This document shows, piece by piece, positions 1 through 12,375 of a stretch of 64,000 nucleotides of DNA. Every line of letters begins with the position of its first letter. Positions within the stretch are counted from its first letter, which is position 1. The stretch comes from Colias croceus (Eukaryota; Arthropoda; Insecta; Lepidoptera; Pieridae). The stretch lies in contig NC_059550.1 in assembly GCF_905220415.1 (NCBI RefSeq), positions 1,304,501 through 1,368,500 on the forward strand, read 5' to 3'. The position numbers and the translations under genes are program-made. The notes beneath the pieces are model-generated. The model was not told the origin of the DNA and did not search any database. It worked only from the letters and a program-made list of their open reading frames with translations.

Positions 1-530
1 TTATAGATTTAGTTATATTGTTAGACTTGAAGCTGTTATAAAAAATTAATTTATTCTAAAAGTAAAAGGTATTCCATGACTTACAAATACTTTCGCGATA
101 AATCTCCTAACATTGAAAAAAAAAAACACAAAAATAATTCAAATTGTAATTACGATCCTAAATTCAAGGAGATTCGCAATCAAGCCTACTCTTGGAAAGT
201 TATGAATTTTTATTAAATTCCCTGGGAAAGGTTTCGCCGTGTCCGCTCTCGGATTTAATTAATTCCCCATTTAATGTAATTTATCGCGGATCTGGTGGAG
301 GTCCGAGGGGCTTTTAAATTAGAACCCTTTTTTCCTAGTGAGATGTGGTCACGGAGCTCCGACATGGTTGCAGTGTTTTGATTGTTTTAACATGATTATT
401 GGTATACATTTTAATAAAAAAATAGTCAAAATTCGATTCGAATTCGCTGTGAATTGTGTTATAATTGTGATGATAATTGTGTTGCCATACCATCAAGTGG
501 GTTGCCTGCTCCATGGCCGGGGCATTTCAA
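1..530. other. AT-rich non-coding DNA, nothing recognised
   Basis: I see no exon with usable splice sites and no recognisable repeat here. The open frame across 338-625 runs into the tRNA-like repeat that follows and resembles no known protein. Confidence 0.5.
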
Positions 531-539
531 TAAGAAAAA

Positions 540-612
540 AAATTCGTGGCCGAGTTGGACAGGCCTGGAATGGCAAGACGCGGGTTCAAATCCCGGGCTG
601 TGATCGAATTTT
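540..612 (+). repeat. tRNA-derived SINE head fragment
   Basis: TGGCCGAGTTGG at about 547 fits a Pol III A box, and GGGTTCAAATCCC at about 582 fits a B box, spaced as in a tRNA. The flanks do not fold into a convincing acceptor stem, so this is more likely a SINE head than a functional tRNA gene. No clear target duplication or tail was found. Confidence 0.5.
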
Positions 613-1143
613 TTATATTCTTTAATAATGTAGGTATATTGTAAAGCATTTGAGAGCCATAATACCAATATATTCGTTTATGAATATTAGTATTTTTTTA
701 ACACTTTTGTGCATGAAAATAAATACATGAAAGAAACGTATGCCATTTTCTAATCTCATTGTTAACTGTATAATAGTAAAATAGTCTTATAATTTATTAT
801 ATTTCATTATCCTAGCAATAGAACAGCAATGTGCACGCCCACTTAGAGGTTAAAATAATATGTACTCGGTATAAAAATATACCTCGTATAACAACGCCCT
901 TCTACAATTTTTATTATTTCCCAGTTATTTATACTGTTTAGTTAAATACTACATATTAATATGAAATACGTTTAACTTTTCATTAATTATTTATTACCAA
1001 TATAATAGATGCACGTATCCATACTAAAATGCTTTGTTAATTATTCACGAAATCATAGAATGTTTGGTTTTAAACGTAATTAAATTAATTAGTATTGAAT
1101 TTGAAGCTATTACAGAATCGTATAACAAAGCAATATATATTTA

Positions 1144-1200
1144 CTAGCTGTTGCCCGCGACTTCGTCCGCGATTAGGTCGTTTTTCGTCATTCGTCGTTT
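1144..1200 (-). mobile_element. truncated non-autonomous Helitron, 3' end
   Basis: Read on the minus strand this ends ...GCAACAGCTAG followed by T, with the GC-rich GCGGACGAAGTCGCGGGC segment just before it. That is the usual 3' end of lepidopteran Helitron-like repeats. The body is lost after about 60 bases. Confidence 0.6.
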
Positions 1201-2484
1201 AAAAAAAATACGTGACACTTTATTTTAAATATTTCTTAATTATTGTCTCTTATAAAATTTAACTACATTAAAATTGAACACTCTGATAAGAAAATCTTAA
1301 AATCTGAAGAAAACATGAATGTGGTTTAAATTCTACATTACTTAGTATCAAATAATAATCTAAATTAAATGTAGATTAACAGTTTGAGCACACCATTATA
1401 GAATATGTACCTAAGTATTAAATTACGTTAGTTTACATAGTAACTTTACTAAAAACACGATGACTATCTTTCGCGCTCGATACCACAAACTAAGCATGTT
1501 TGTGGTACGTGGCCCGCGTCACTTGACCCCCCGCGAGTTCCCCTCCGTTGCTATGCGAAAATACATTCGTCGCCCTACTGTAGGAAAAATTGTAATACTG
1601 TGGCCTGGGCGTTATAACACGTCCAGGGAGTTCCTGAGTGCCGATATCACCATCTTGAGGAAAAGCTTCTAATGTCGATTTAAAACTGCATACATACGAA
1701 TTAACCTGTTCTAAAATTGTGAAATGAGTTCAGTTTTAAATTTGAGAAATATTGATTTCTTGTATTCCACTATTCGTTGTAGTCGAATACAAAATATATT
1801 TAAACAAACTTAGCTTGGCCTTCAGGCAAAAGGGATCCTATCAAATGGTAAACTTGACCTTGTATCTTAAAAGTAAGCATGAACGGATCTTCTGATAATT
1901 ATTGAGCACCAAAGGATCATTTGAAACGCACTACTATAAGAGCGAATATTGTCTAATAACAGTTTACATTGCACCACAGAATACATAATAGTAGCTAAGC
2001 GCTAATTGCACAGTATGTTCCTCTAAAAGTAGTGATTTTGTGAAAGGTTCCGGTGTATCTTCAAACGAAAGCCGACTCGCCTTACTACACTTTAAAGCAT
2101 TACAAAAAGAACATACTACGTTAATATCGCCTATACAGAAAATGATCTGTAATCAATTGTGAGGTTATAAGCAAACCCACTTTTATATTTGTCAGACCAC
2201 ACCACCGAATTCGTAGATTGTTTACCTCAAGACATTAAGACTATGACGAAATCTGTCTGCAGTAAGACGGGCCTCTCGCTATTCGTACGTTTCCAGAGAC
2301 CGAATAGTTTCAATTCTTAATCTTTCATTAAACAAACTTATTAATCGTTCTTGTCTCATATAATTGTAATATTCGCGTCCCTACTCTAGTCATTGCTTAT
2401 GCTCATGTTCATCTTATTATGATGCACCCTATCATTTGTCAAACGGTCTTCATATTGAGTAAAGTTTCAGATTCTCGAGATAAA
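1201..2484. other. non-coding DNA, nothing firm
   Basis: This stretch is AT-rich apart from a GC-richer patch at about 1470-1660. The patch has a 70-codon open frame starting at 1460 and two small inverted repeats. I recognise no protein family in it and no splice context, so I do not call it a gene. Confidence 0.4.
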
Positions 2485-2624
2485 ATATGACTGTCGTGAT
2501 CAGTAGTGAGACGAAATTCCCTCTCAGTGAGGGTTTCGGTCTCACGGAATAGTACAATATGCCGTTTGCGATCAGCTGTGTGACGTCATACCCTCTCAGT
2601 GAAGGTTCGGTCTCACGGGATAGT
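2485..2624. repeat. diverged tandem pair, unit about 70 bp
   Basis: Copies at about 2485-2553 and 2557-2624 share the order GATCAG, CCCTCTCAGTGA, TTCGGTCTCACGG and ATAGT. Several substitutions separate them, so the duplication is old. No coding potential is seen. A further GAGACCGGG and GTCTCACGGG follow to 2654, possibly remains of a third unit. Confidence 0.65.
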
Positions 2625-4096
2625 AGGGGAGACCGGGTTTGGTTGTCTCACGGGTTGGATGTCACAGCGGTCTTAATATAAAACTGAACTAACGAATAAG
2701 TCTGTTGACCAGCGTGGCTAGATCGATACAGTGACAACGCTGTCCCCTTTTCGCGTCAGAACGCCCCGATCTGCCGTGAGGGCCTCACACGTGTTTATTG
2801 TTTTCGCACAGATTTTTTATGATATGAGGACCGAATATGCTCCTCATAACATCACTTTTTGTGAACGAAACGACAGCGCGGTTTAATTCAATGCCAACAC
2901 CATCAGAAAAAAGGATTATTTTTAATTGTGAAAAAATGTACGGTCTATTATGATTTACACTACATATTAACACTCTTTTAACATTTAACATAAAATATAA
3001 GTCTGTGAGTGTGTAAAAATAAATCCAGCTAATTACATATTAAACTTATGTTTATAATTTGGTATACGACATGAAAATATATTAATTGTCAAGCAATAAT
3101 AATACACATAAATACTAAACATAAGTATAATAGATATTAAGTAGTATTAGTTAAAATATACTTTGACTACTTTGACTGTTAGTTAAAGTTTATTTTTACT
3201 AACAACATGTAAATGAGGAAGAAATAATAATTACCAACGAACTAACCTTTTCTATAATACTTAACACGGCACATTTTTCAAATTATCTTGCTCAACTCTA
3301 CTAAAAAATTTGAGGGTTTTGTTGGATCTTTAATATGTAAAAACTATGATATATCTAAACTACGATACAACTTGCATGCGGAAATGCTCATTACAATTGT
3401 GAATCTAAAGAATAACTAACAACATACTGTTCAATTTTATTGAGCTGATGAATATCTTTTGCCTGGAAGAAATCACCGTCGCCTAACAAATATAATGTGT
3501 TTTCTTATAAAACCGTTACATAATTTATTTTATCTACTTAAATAATGAAAATGATATATTTATAAAATATAAAACATATTATGTAAAATGATTAAAAATA
3601 AATAAATGAAGCAACTACGATTCAAAGAACACATCATTTTCAGTGTGAAAATGCTCTAAGCAATCCTGGATGATGAACTGTATATCATGTACCTACTCTG
3701 ATCCCAGTACGGTCGGTACGTCGATAGCCATAACGATAAATATTATAATCAGATATAATATTTATCGTTATCCTCCAAAATTTCCCGAGATACTTCCAAT
3801 GATTGAACCATTGGACGTTGGACATTAACTTCAGTCAAAAATTGACGAAGCGGATGATTACTAATTTCCACTTAATCCTCGCTGCTACTGTATTTATCAT
3901 CAAATCATCAATTTTCAAGTGGTGTAGTAAAAATATCAGCAGATATCGTCTTCCAAAGGCGATATAATTTTATGAGCATTGAATCTGTAAATAAAAAAAT
4001 CAAAAGTTAACTGTAAATCTATAAAAAAAGCTACTTACAAATAAAATTTTATCAAAAACTTCTGTTCCCAATGCACCTCAAAATAATAAAAGAATC
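2625..4096. other. AT-rich non-coding DNA with one short hairpin
   Basis: No exon or mobile element was recognised. A perfect 18-bp stem with a 6-base loop lies at 3730-3771. Confidence 0.45.
3730..3771. repeat. perfect 18-bp inverted repeat
   Basis: ATAACGATAAATATTATA at 3730-3747 is the exact reverse complement of 3754-3771, with a 6-base loop. It is too AT-rich and short to name as a microRNA. It could be a MITE relic or a chance palindrome. Confidence 0.6.
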
Positions 4097-4125
4097 ATTC
4101 ATTTCATTTCATTTCATTTCATTTC
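4097..4125. repeat. (ATTTC)n microsatellite
   Basis: More than five copies of ATTTC run together. AATAAATACCTGTAAGTA follows, so this may be the 3' tail of a truncated LINE on the minus strand. Confidence 0.8.
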
Positions 4126-4245
4126 AATAAATACCTGTAAGTAACAACTTACCTTTTGTGGGAACGCATGATGGTGAAAATTCACAAAACACGAAGATTG
4201 CATTTGATATTTTTGGTTTTATGGCATTCAATTGCTTTATAAATA

Positions 4246-4440
4246 TCACTACATAGTATGAAAAAAGTCGCTTTCTGTGTCCCTATGTCCCTATGTCCCT
4301 TTGTATGCTTAAATCTTTAAAACTTCGCAACAGATTTTGATGCGATTTTTTTAATAGATAGACTGATTCAAGAGGAAGGTTTTAGTACATAATTTATTAG
4401 GTTTTAGACAAAGCGGACGAAGCCGCGGGCGGTAAGCTAG
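4246..4440 (+). mobile_element. non-autonomous Helitron, family A copy 1
   Basis: The copy begins TCACTACATAGTAT after an A and ends AAGCTAG before a T, which are Helitron-type ends inserted between A and T. A GC-rich GCGGACGAAGCCGCGGGC hairpin-prone segment lies just before the 3' end. It contains the family segments CTATGTCCCTTTGTATGC and TTTTGATGCGATTTTTT. Other copies are at 26026, 29394, 46971, 55627 and 63263. Confidence 0.75.
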
Positions 4441-4716
4441 TAAATTTATAAAACACGAAGATTTTTAAAATTGTAACTAATGAACACAACAATATATTAT
4501 TATACTCTTTGGAACACAATCATTAGATTAACTGTAGATAATGGTGTCTATTTTTACTTAAAATAATAAACATCTACCCTCACTTTAAAAAAATGTAGTT
4601 TATTATTTACACGAAATATATCTTATAGGGAACGGAAGATATGGGTTAAAGAGTTAAATAAATAAATAACATATTTATATTTAAATTATTAATTTTTAAC
4701 ATTGTGTTCAGTAGTG

Positions 4717-5058
4717 TTTACATGTAAATTGATTTGATTTTTACGAAATCTCATAGATGGCGCTGTTACAAAATTAACATTATACAACTTACATTCTTTA
4801 AGCTATGTTTCTCTTCCCAAGTTACTTAAATGGCATAATTTTTATAGTGTCAATATAGATATTGTCAAACAACATTTATATATGCGTCATTTGATTATTA
4901 ATTTCCAATAGTTAACGTGTAAATTGATTTGATTTTTATAACATTTAATAGATGGCGCTGTTTCTAATTTGTCTTTATACTACTAAATTCATTAAACTGT
5001 TTCTCTGCCCAAATTACGTAAATGACATAGTTTTTATTTTGTAAAGCTAGATAATAGC
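4717..5058. repeat. two diverged direct repeats, about 150 bp each
   Basis: Units at about 4717-4870 and 4910-5058 share GTAAATTGATTTGATTTTTA, ATAGATGGCGCTGTT, TTTCTCTTCCCAA/TTTCTCTGCCCAA and ATGRCATARTTTTTAT. The mobile-element family is not recognised. Confidence 0.6.
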
Positions 5059-5121
5059 ATGGCTTACTCGAAACCAACATTTAAACATGAGTCTTTAGAT
5101 TGTACGCTGTCGTAATACACG

Positions 5122-5370
5122 GAATACGTAAGAAAAATAAAGGTTCACAGCTCCTCCCCCGTAGGTGATAGCTTGATAATATGTAGCCTATAGCCTCACC
5201 CGACCTGTTAGTAATATTCATGCAAAATTTGAAGTCAATCTATGCAGTACTTTTCGAGATTAGCTCAGACAAACATACAGACAAACAGACAAACAGACAA
5301 ACAGACAAACAGACAAACAGACAAAAATTCTAAAAACTATGTTTTTGGCTTCTATGTCGATTATAGATCA
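5122..5370. repeat. unclassified interspersed repeat with (ACAGACAA)n
   Basis: A lepidopteran-type repeat body (GGTTCACAGCTCCTCC, GCCTATAGCCTCACCCGACC, CAAAATTTGAAGTCAATC) is followed at 5267-5326 by a microsatellite of ACAGACAA units. The segment then runs through TATAGATCACGGCCCAGG. I cannot assign a family. Confidence 0.5.
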
Positions 5371-6124
5371 CGGCCCAGGTATTCTTTTAAAAAAATATTC
5401 AATGTACAGTTTTGACTTTCCTACGATTTTATTATATGTATAGATTGGAAACGAAAATATTCAATTGCTGGAAACAAGGAATTCGATATTTTACGAATAC
5501 CGGTCTAAAATTTCATTGGTATTAAGTAACTACGGGAAAATTCGCTGAATTCGATTTCTCGTTTCTCAAAATGTTTATACGTTTTATACATTCCTTTATA
5601 TACCTTAGTTACCTTTATTAGATGTTAATCAATAATTTGTGTTAAAATTCTAGATTTTAACATGAAAATTAGTTCTATGAGTATAAAGTTCTTAACTAAA
5701 TATTGGTGCGCACTATTCGTCTGACTTTTTACACTTATAATTAGCGGAAATAGATTCTTTAATTAAAAAAAAATTAGAACTCAATGTAGGTCAATAAGAA
5801 AGAGTCTTAATCCAATTTATTTAAGTCGTAATAAATTAACTGTTAGCAAAATATTATCCACTCCCAATAACATTGCACACAAAGGCCCCATATAAAACTA
5901 TGAACACTTCCAATATAACATAGATATTCGATAGACATAGCAATAATCAATTCATTGAACGACCTCAACTCGTCGAATATTACCTTTTATTGGAACCCAT
6001 CGCTTTTCAGGTAAGTCACAATGTGGGCATTATATCTACTTACAAGGTAAGGCGTTATTGGTCGAGAAATAGGAACGTATGTAACATGTTTTATCCGACT
6101 GCGGCAGAAGGAGCGTTATGTTTT
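5371..6124. other. AT-rich non-coding DNA, nothing recognised
   Basis: No exon, repeat end or RNA gene could be supported here. Confidence 0.45.
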
Positions 6125-6520
6125 TGAAGTGAAACTTGAGAGCGTTGAGAGTAAAATTTCAAGGTCGCGTCATGGTCGTAAATAAATGAATGGCAATATT
6201 GTCATACCTAGAGGTAACATCTTTCATCTTTCTCAGCGAAAGTTTGTATGGATGTATGGATGTTTGTTACTCTTTCACGTAAAAACTACTGAACCGATTA
6301 CAATGAAATTTAGCACACATATAGAGGGTAACTTGGATTAACACATAGGATAGGTTTTATCCCGGAAATCCCACGGGAACGGGAACTATGTGGGTTTTTC
6401 TTTGAAAACGCGGGCGAAGCCGCGGGCGGAAAGGTAGTCATGGAATAAGGCGACGATTTTGACATATTTGGATCTTGCAAAAGAAGTTGCACTTTTGACA
6501 CGTGTGCTCGGCACACACGC
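6125..6520 (+). mobile_element. GAAGTGAAACTT repeat (family D), interrupted
   Basis: The start GAAGTGAAACTTGAGAGCG and AAAATTTCAAGGTCGCGTCA at 6125-6173 continue after a gap with ATGGAATAAGGCGACGATTT and GTGTGCTCGGCACACACG at about 6439-6520. Uninterrupted relatives lie near 21182 and 32461. The gap holds a Helitron, so that insertion is younger. Confidence 0.6.
6226..6437 (+). mobile_element. Helitron-like repeat, family C copy 1, nested
   Basis: Family C markers are CGAAAGTTTGTATGGATG, CTACTGAACCGATTAC, CCGGAAATCCCACGGGAACG, GGGTTTTTCTTTGAAAACGC and GCGGGCGAAGCCGCGGGCGG. The 3' end reads GGTAG then T, one base from the usual CTAG. It sits inside family D. Confidence 0.65.
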
Positions 6521-7169
6521 GCATCTTATAAACAACCATTAAAATACAATATTGTTGGTATAACCCTTCTTTCCTTTTTTATACATAGGTAAGTCAATCG
6601 TCAGGTAATTGCCTGGCTCGTGTAGAGAGATATGTAATCTGTTTTTGAGTGGGAGAGAAAGAGCGTTGCTTTTTTCTTTTAAATTACAGTATTGTTGCCT
6701 GTCTATTTTTATGATACATCATTGGTATACATAATAACAACCAGGGATCGGTGCTCAAACAAAACGCGAAATTGCGAGCAAATATCGCCGCCGAAATTAG
6801 ATTTACGACTTGGGAATTTTTCGGAACTCATCCCGCCGAAGTTTAGGATCAGTTTCGAACGCCACATTATCATATAAATGCGGTGTTGACGGAAAAATAT
6901 GGCGACGATGAGCTACCAGCTACCTGGTGCGGACGTGAGCCAAATATCGCTTCGATATGTACTTGGCATACGACTGTTTTAATATGTGATTGATAGAGCG
7001 GTTGTTGTGCGAATGGTAATAGACATTTTGCGAATGGTAATAGACATTGTGTACGCTAATGCTGTCTTAGCAATAGTGTATAGCAGATGTAGAGTATATT
7101 TATTATAGTTATGATTTTAAATGAGATATGCTTAACCCTATTTCGGATGTATTGGTGATTTATAATTGA
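6521..7169. other. non-coding DNA with a short tandem duplication
   Basis: A 21-bp direct repeat (TGCGAATGGTAATAGACATT) occurs at 7008 and 7029. The 61-codon open frame starting at 6692 has no recognisable domain or splice context. Confidence 0.45.
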
Positions 7170-7395
7170 CTAGCTGACCCGACAGACGTTGTTCTTTATG
7201 TCCATAAATCACATTAGTGTGTGTAGTCTATAACTTGTATTGTCTTATGCGTTTGTCCTAGCCGCTCCAAGTTGATCAAAATATCTGCAATGTCTTAAGT
7301 TTTTCTTTCTTAACTTCACCTGACAACAATGAACCCAATAAAAAAAAGAACTATCGAAATCGGTCCAGCTGTTCACGGGTGATAACATTATCAAG
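7170..7395 (-). mobile_element. Helitron-like repeat, truncated
   Basis: Read on the minus strand the element ends GTCGGGTCAGCTAG before T. Internally ACTATCGAAATCGGTCCAGC recalls the accgattt/cggtcc segment shared by the Helitron-like families. The 5' end is not clear. Confidence 0.5.
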
Positions 7396-10017
7396 GGAAA
7401 TAGGCATGCATTTTTAAATACATATTAAGATATTATGATAAAGGTAACCTTATAAATTTTGTTACACACATATCCTTATATGATGTAATAAATTTTAAAA
7501 CAAAGTCAGATAAAATTTTAGGATCGTATTTATAGAACGGACGTAGAATTTTAATTAATAGCATACGTATAAAGAATAAAGTATCAATAAGAATCTAGGT
7601 ATATTAAATATTACTATGAATTTGTAAGGCGTCATAATCTATTACGCAATACTTTATCGTCACATGAAATATAATACTGTACTTTAAAAGCGGGTTTCAC
7701 ATATCACTAATCAAAAGTTAAATAGAACTTAGTAACCATTGTACTATAGGGATCGAAAAATAGAAGAATATGAAGTAAAAAAAATATTTTATTCGACGCT
7801 TTTTCAGCTAGTTAATTAAGCTAATTGCGTTGTTTAATATTTTGTAGAAAATAAAATGTTAAAGCGATGTATTTGTTTAATGAGAGGACTATTCGTTCAT
7901 ATAATTATTATTCTAATGTGAAAGCGATGTATTTATTATTCTATTAAATATAACTACCTATTCAAAAAATTAAATTTGTCTTTTGGAAAAGTTGAACTCA
8001 ATTTCGTTTCACGAAAAATGTACACGTAGGTATATAAATAAACAAAATGAGTTAACGTTTGCAGGTGTTTTTTTATCCCACTCACTCAATTATCTAAATT
8101 ACCTACTCCAATTGTTCGTATACTCTTCTCGTTTCATGATTAAATAAAGAGCAGATATTTCACGATATTTGAACATCAAATACATCGCACGCACCAATAC
8201 CATTGTAAACCCTCGGCTAGAATAAATACCTATCGATTATTATTGTTACAAAAATGTACCTCCGTGCAATCGGGGGACTAATCCGCAATAGTTTCGCGAA
8301 GAATAGGTCCCAAGGTCCCCGGGGAAGGGGGCTGTAATGAAGGGAAAGGGGAGACTGTTCCTGTGTTCTTGTGTTTTTAATGTTGCGTCTTTTTTTTGCA
8401 GTTGTGAGTATTGTGGAGATGTAACGATGTTTTTAGTTTAGGATGATGTAGGTGCAGTCTTTTGTGATAGCATTTTATCGGTAAATTCGTAAATTTCGCT
8501 GTAAAATTACATTTTTAAGGCAGAATAACAAAAGGGAGTTATGTATAAGAATTGCTCGCAACGCCACGCTTTCGCAAATGCTTAAAAATTCTTTAGATTT
8601 TACATAATTTATATTATAATTAGAGTCTTATGAATCAGGAATTTCTGCCTTTACATTTCATTTGATTGAAAAAACGATCAAGCATCTCTCATCTTATCAA
8701 GCATCTCATTACAAGTAATTTAGAGAATGTATAGCAATACCGATGTAAATCTAAATATACCCTCATTTACTACCACTTATCCACATCAAAGGGATAAATC
8801 AAATCAGCATTGGCAACTATCTCTTGCAATTTATTTCATCTCAATCTGAAGCTATAGTCGGTTTCAGAGTTTAATTAATCAACCGATGAGGTAGAAAATT
8901 GTGCAGCTGCGTCTCATAATGCCTTGCGATGAGACTGCGTTGTAACTGATCCATTTGCTGGTTCGTTTGAACGTAAAGCGGCCGTTTCTATTAGAAGCGG
9001 CAATGGAGGTGGAAATGGGGTTAGAGACTAGTGAGTAGTGACGATTGTAAGGTAGGTGTGTGTGGGTTAAATAAATGTTTTTGGATATAGCTTATAGCGC
9101 CATCTAGTTCTAGATCAAGAAAAAAACTAGTACGGAAATAAGGCAATAATAGAATTTATAAAGATATAATTTTGTCATAGGTTTTTTGAACTACGCACGT
9201 TACGTAGACACGTTTTCATAGATGTGTAATGTGTATTATTTGTATTCTCCTTCTAAACCTTACATAAGATACCTCGTCTATCAGAGTAGCTAAGAAGTTA
9301 AATAGAAAAAAGTATTACATCAATTCGTGTTTCTAAATTCGTAGCCTGGCTACCGTCAAATGTAGCGAGTATAAAGTTGAGCGCAAATATTACCAAAACA
9401 TTAAGCCGTTCATAAAATATACATTAGGTAAGAGTTCGGTTACCATAGATAATATAATACTATAGACTGCGCTGGTATAGTCGTAAACATTCGCGAACGT
9501 AGCCCGAGGTCGGGCTATAAAATTGTTAAAGTTATGAATTTTTAAATTACGCTGTTAATATTTTAGTGGTGATATTTTGTGCTTGAATGATGAGGTTAAT
9601 TATTGTAAGGTGTGTCGATAAACATTTAAGTTCGTAATTAATTTGAATAATGATGTGTGTTCTATGTAGCGTCTATCGTTCGTTTGATAATCGGAAATAT
9701 AACTTGTAATTGAAACTATATAAAAAACATATTTAATAAATTTATAGATATTTTGATTATAATTAACTTTACTATAAAAAATACTTTACTGTTAAATAAC
9801 TTCGGATTGAAATTATGTGAAATTAAATATGTATTTAATTGCACATCATTTCAAAGATACGGATAGATCTCAATTACCTACTGTAAAATAAGTACAACTA
9901 ATAAAGAACACTTTACTCTATTGTACCTAAAAATAGTTCTCATTTCGTTACATATTCTGTAATTAAAAGAAGTAAAACAACATACAGTTTTCACAACACC
10001 CTATCTGCTTTGCTTAT

Positions 10018-10095
10018 AATTCATTCACCTATATAAATAACATAATAATATACGCAGCATTACGATGTAATTCATTCACCTATATAAATAACATA
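10018..10095. repeat. 27-bp direct repeat, spacing 51 bp
   Basis: Identical copies at 10018-10044 and 10069-10095, each with TTCATTCACCTATATAAATA, are separated by 24 bases. The identity suggests a recent local duplication. Confidence 0.75.
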
Positions 10096-11469
10096 GGCAA
10101 AAACCCCGCCCTCGCACTACACTAGTTGAAATATGAGTTGAGTTGCGTCGCTGGCTTATTGAATTATCTACTTACCTCGCTATTGTTCCGTAATGAATGG
10201 CCGTACTACGGATGACCGTTTGTACAAACTGATAAGCCGGGGTTTAATGTATGAGTGATTCGAATTGAAGTTAAAGGTTGAAAGTTTGGTGTAAATGCTT
10301 TTAGTGTAGCTGAAGTGGTTTTGTTTATAGTTAAGTAAGGAATTGTACTGTTTTGTCAACTTTTAAATTAGTGTTGATGGCTTTTCTTTGTTCCTTTAAT
10401 AGTAATCGAAAGAGATAAAACATGATAAATCAATCGATGTCTGATTAATTTTGTAAGTGATGGTTTATTCATTTGGATATTTCACTCTCAAATAGTATGA
10501 ACCTATATAAAATTTATTCGTATCTGTATGTTTTATTAAAGACTTTAATTTGCACTTACATAGATAAATAATTGGAGTATCTATGTAAGTGGGTACATTC
10601 TCTCTCAATTTAACAACTACACACAATCTATTGTCATCTAAAAACCGCAATACTCTAATTTTACAATACCATGTTACTACTTCACAATAATATTGTGTCT
10701 ATATCTACATCCAAGGCCCCATCCATCAACACTTAACACCCGGTAATGGCTAACCGATCTATGTGACGGTAAACTCGGTTTTATCATCGCTAACATTAAT
10801 TGGGTCAAGGTCATTCGGATAATAGTTAATCATGGGTAATGTGATGGTTTAAACGGGGTTTAGGGTGGTTGATGTTTAGAGGTTTAGGGTATCAGATGAT
10901 TAAAGTGGGGGTACATCTCTATTTTAATGTAGTAAGATTTTTAATGTTACACACTACCTTTTTTATTGATCTGATTTGCTTATTTTATCAAACCTTGTTG
11001 AAATAAGTAAAAACCTCTAAATATAAACTGTAGAGTGGAGAGTTTAATAACCACAGATAATAAATAATACTAATAATATAACTAAGCATTTAGGTACAGA
11101 AATTAAGAAAAGTCTACATAAAATGTAAAATACGATATTTAATTACATATATACAATTGCGATAATGAGTCTGATAAATTCAAAATAACTATTAAAAGCT
11201 ATTCAGAATTCAAATTGTTTGAATGGAGGTTAGTAATGAGTAAATTAGAATTTGTGTAAACCAATTTGGAAGGCATTAAGCTCACAAATAGGGCATATAA
11301 TTCATTCATCGGCTTTTATGTAAATTCAAATACATTATCTATATTTATACCTGAATAGCATCTTCGTGTTCAAAGGCAAGGTTGTTTAAATGACTTTATG
11401 TTATAACTATAATTATGTAAATCATAACTTAACAGATAAATAAAGAAAATAACGATATAACTGTAAATT

Positions 11470-11495
11470 AGAGTAGAGTAGAGTAGAGTAGAGTA
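11470..11495. repeat. (GTAGA)n microsatellite
   Basis: About five copies of a GTAGA pentamer. Confidence 0.85.
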
Positions 11496-12270
11496 CCTAA
11501 TTAAAATAGAGGAATTATAAAGAAAAATTCAAAAAAAGTAATGTTCAATTAGTATATATAAAATCAGTTTAAAAACCATTCGCTAAACAACAAACAGGTT
11601 TACAATTATTTTACTCCAGTAATTTAACATAAGCCTTAAAATGAAAAAAAAAGTCTAAGAATATTTTCCTTTTTTATCTTCAAATGTTCATATAATATCA
11701 CGTATCACTTGACAATATTACACGGGTGTAAGTTCACAAGATTAGAGTCCAGTAGATATTGGAGATGAAACAGAAATTTCGTTTAAGCACGACGAGTCGG
11801 CATCAATCGGTTTAGACAACACGCTGAGGGATGCTGGACAAAGAGAAGTGGTGTAGATGTGGTAAAGTTTACTTTGATACCTTTCAGCTTTAAAATGAAC
11901 GCGTGAAAAAAAATGTAACGGTAAAATTCTGTAGAGGCTTTTAGAATTTGTTATAACTTAATAGATAAGTAACAATATTTTAGGTGCGTATAAAATACTA
12001 GAAATCTGAAATTCATTATTTTAATTAACTAGACCTCTTTAAAATAAATTGATATTCCCAATACACGTTTTCTAAAGGTATAATCTGTTACGTATAATGC
12101 TTATAGAAGATTTACTTAAGCATAAAATTTACCAACGTAACGGTTGCTATAAATAACTATAAAAGCTCATGATGCTAATAATACTACTACTCAAGATAAT
12201 ATAACATTTTTATCTCAACATCATAGTAATAGCAAACAATAGATAGACTATCTATCGACTGTCACATCTG

Positions 12271-12375
12271 CGATCCGTAATCTTTGCCCCTGTTGCGGGG
12301 CGGAGGGGCCGGCGCGCGATACCTGCGCGGGGCGCTCCCGTATTGATTATTCCGCGTTTACTTTCGCCACTGTTT
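12271..12375. other. GC- and CpG-rich island, possible regulatory element
   Basis: A roughly 100-bp stretch with GTTGCGGGGCGGAGGGGCCG and GCGCGCGATACCTGCGCGGG stands out from AT-rich surroundings. It has no open frame worth calling and no repeat ends. It might be an enhancer, an unannotated promoter or a chance GC patch. Confidence 0.3.

Larger units (their letters stand above)
7396..12270. other. long repeat-poor non-coding stretch
   Basis: No exon or mobile element is recognised across about 4.9 kb. GC-richer patches occur near 8265-8350, 8925-9020, 10080-10230 and 10735-10790. A 27-bp direct repeat (AATTCATTCACCTATATAAA...) occurs at 10018-10044 and 10069-10095. (GTAGA)n lies at about 11470-11495. 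This could be intron or intergenic DNA with regulatory elements. Confidence 0.4.

Noticed and set aside
1460..1672. 70-codon frame in a GC-richer patch
   Set aside because: No domain, no splice or promoter context. Composition alone is not enough to call a gene.
5267..5326. Regular ACAGACAA spacing, considered as a CRISPR-like array
   Set aside because: It is a simple microsatellite without unique spacers, in a eukaryotic context.
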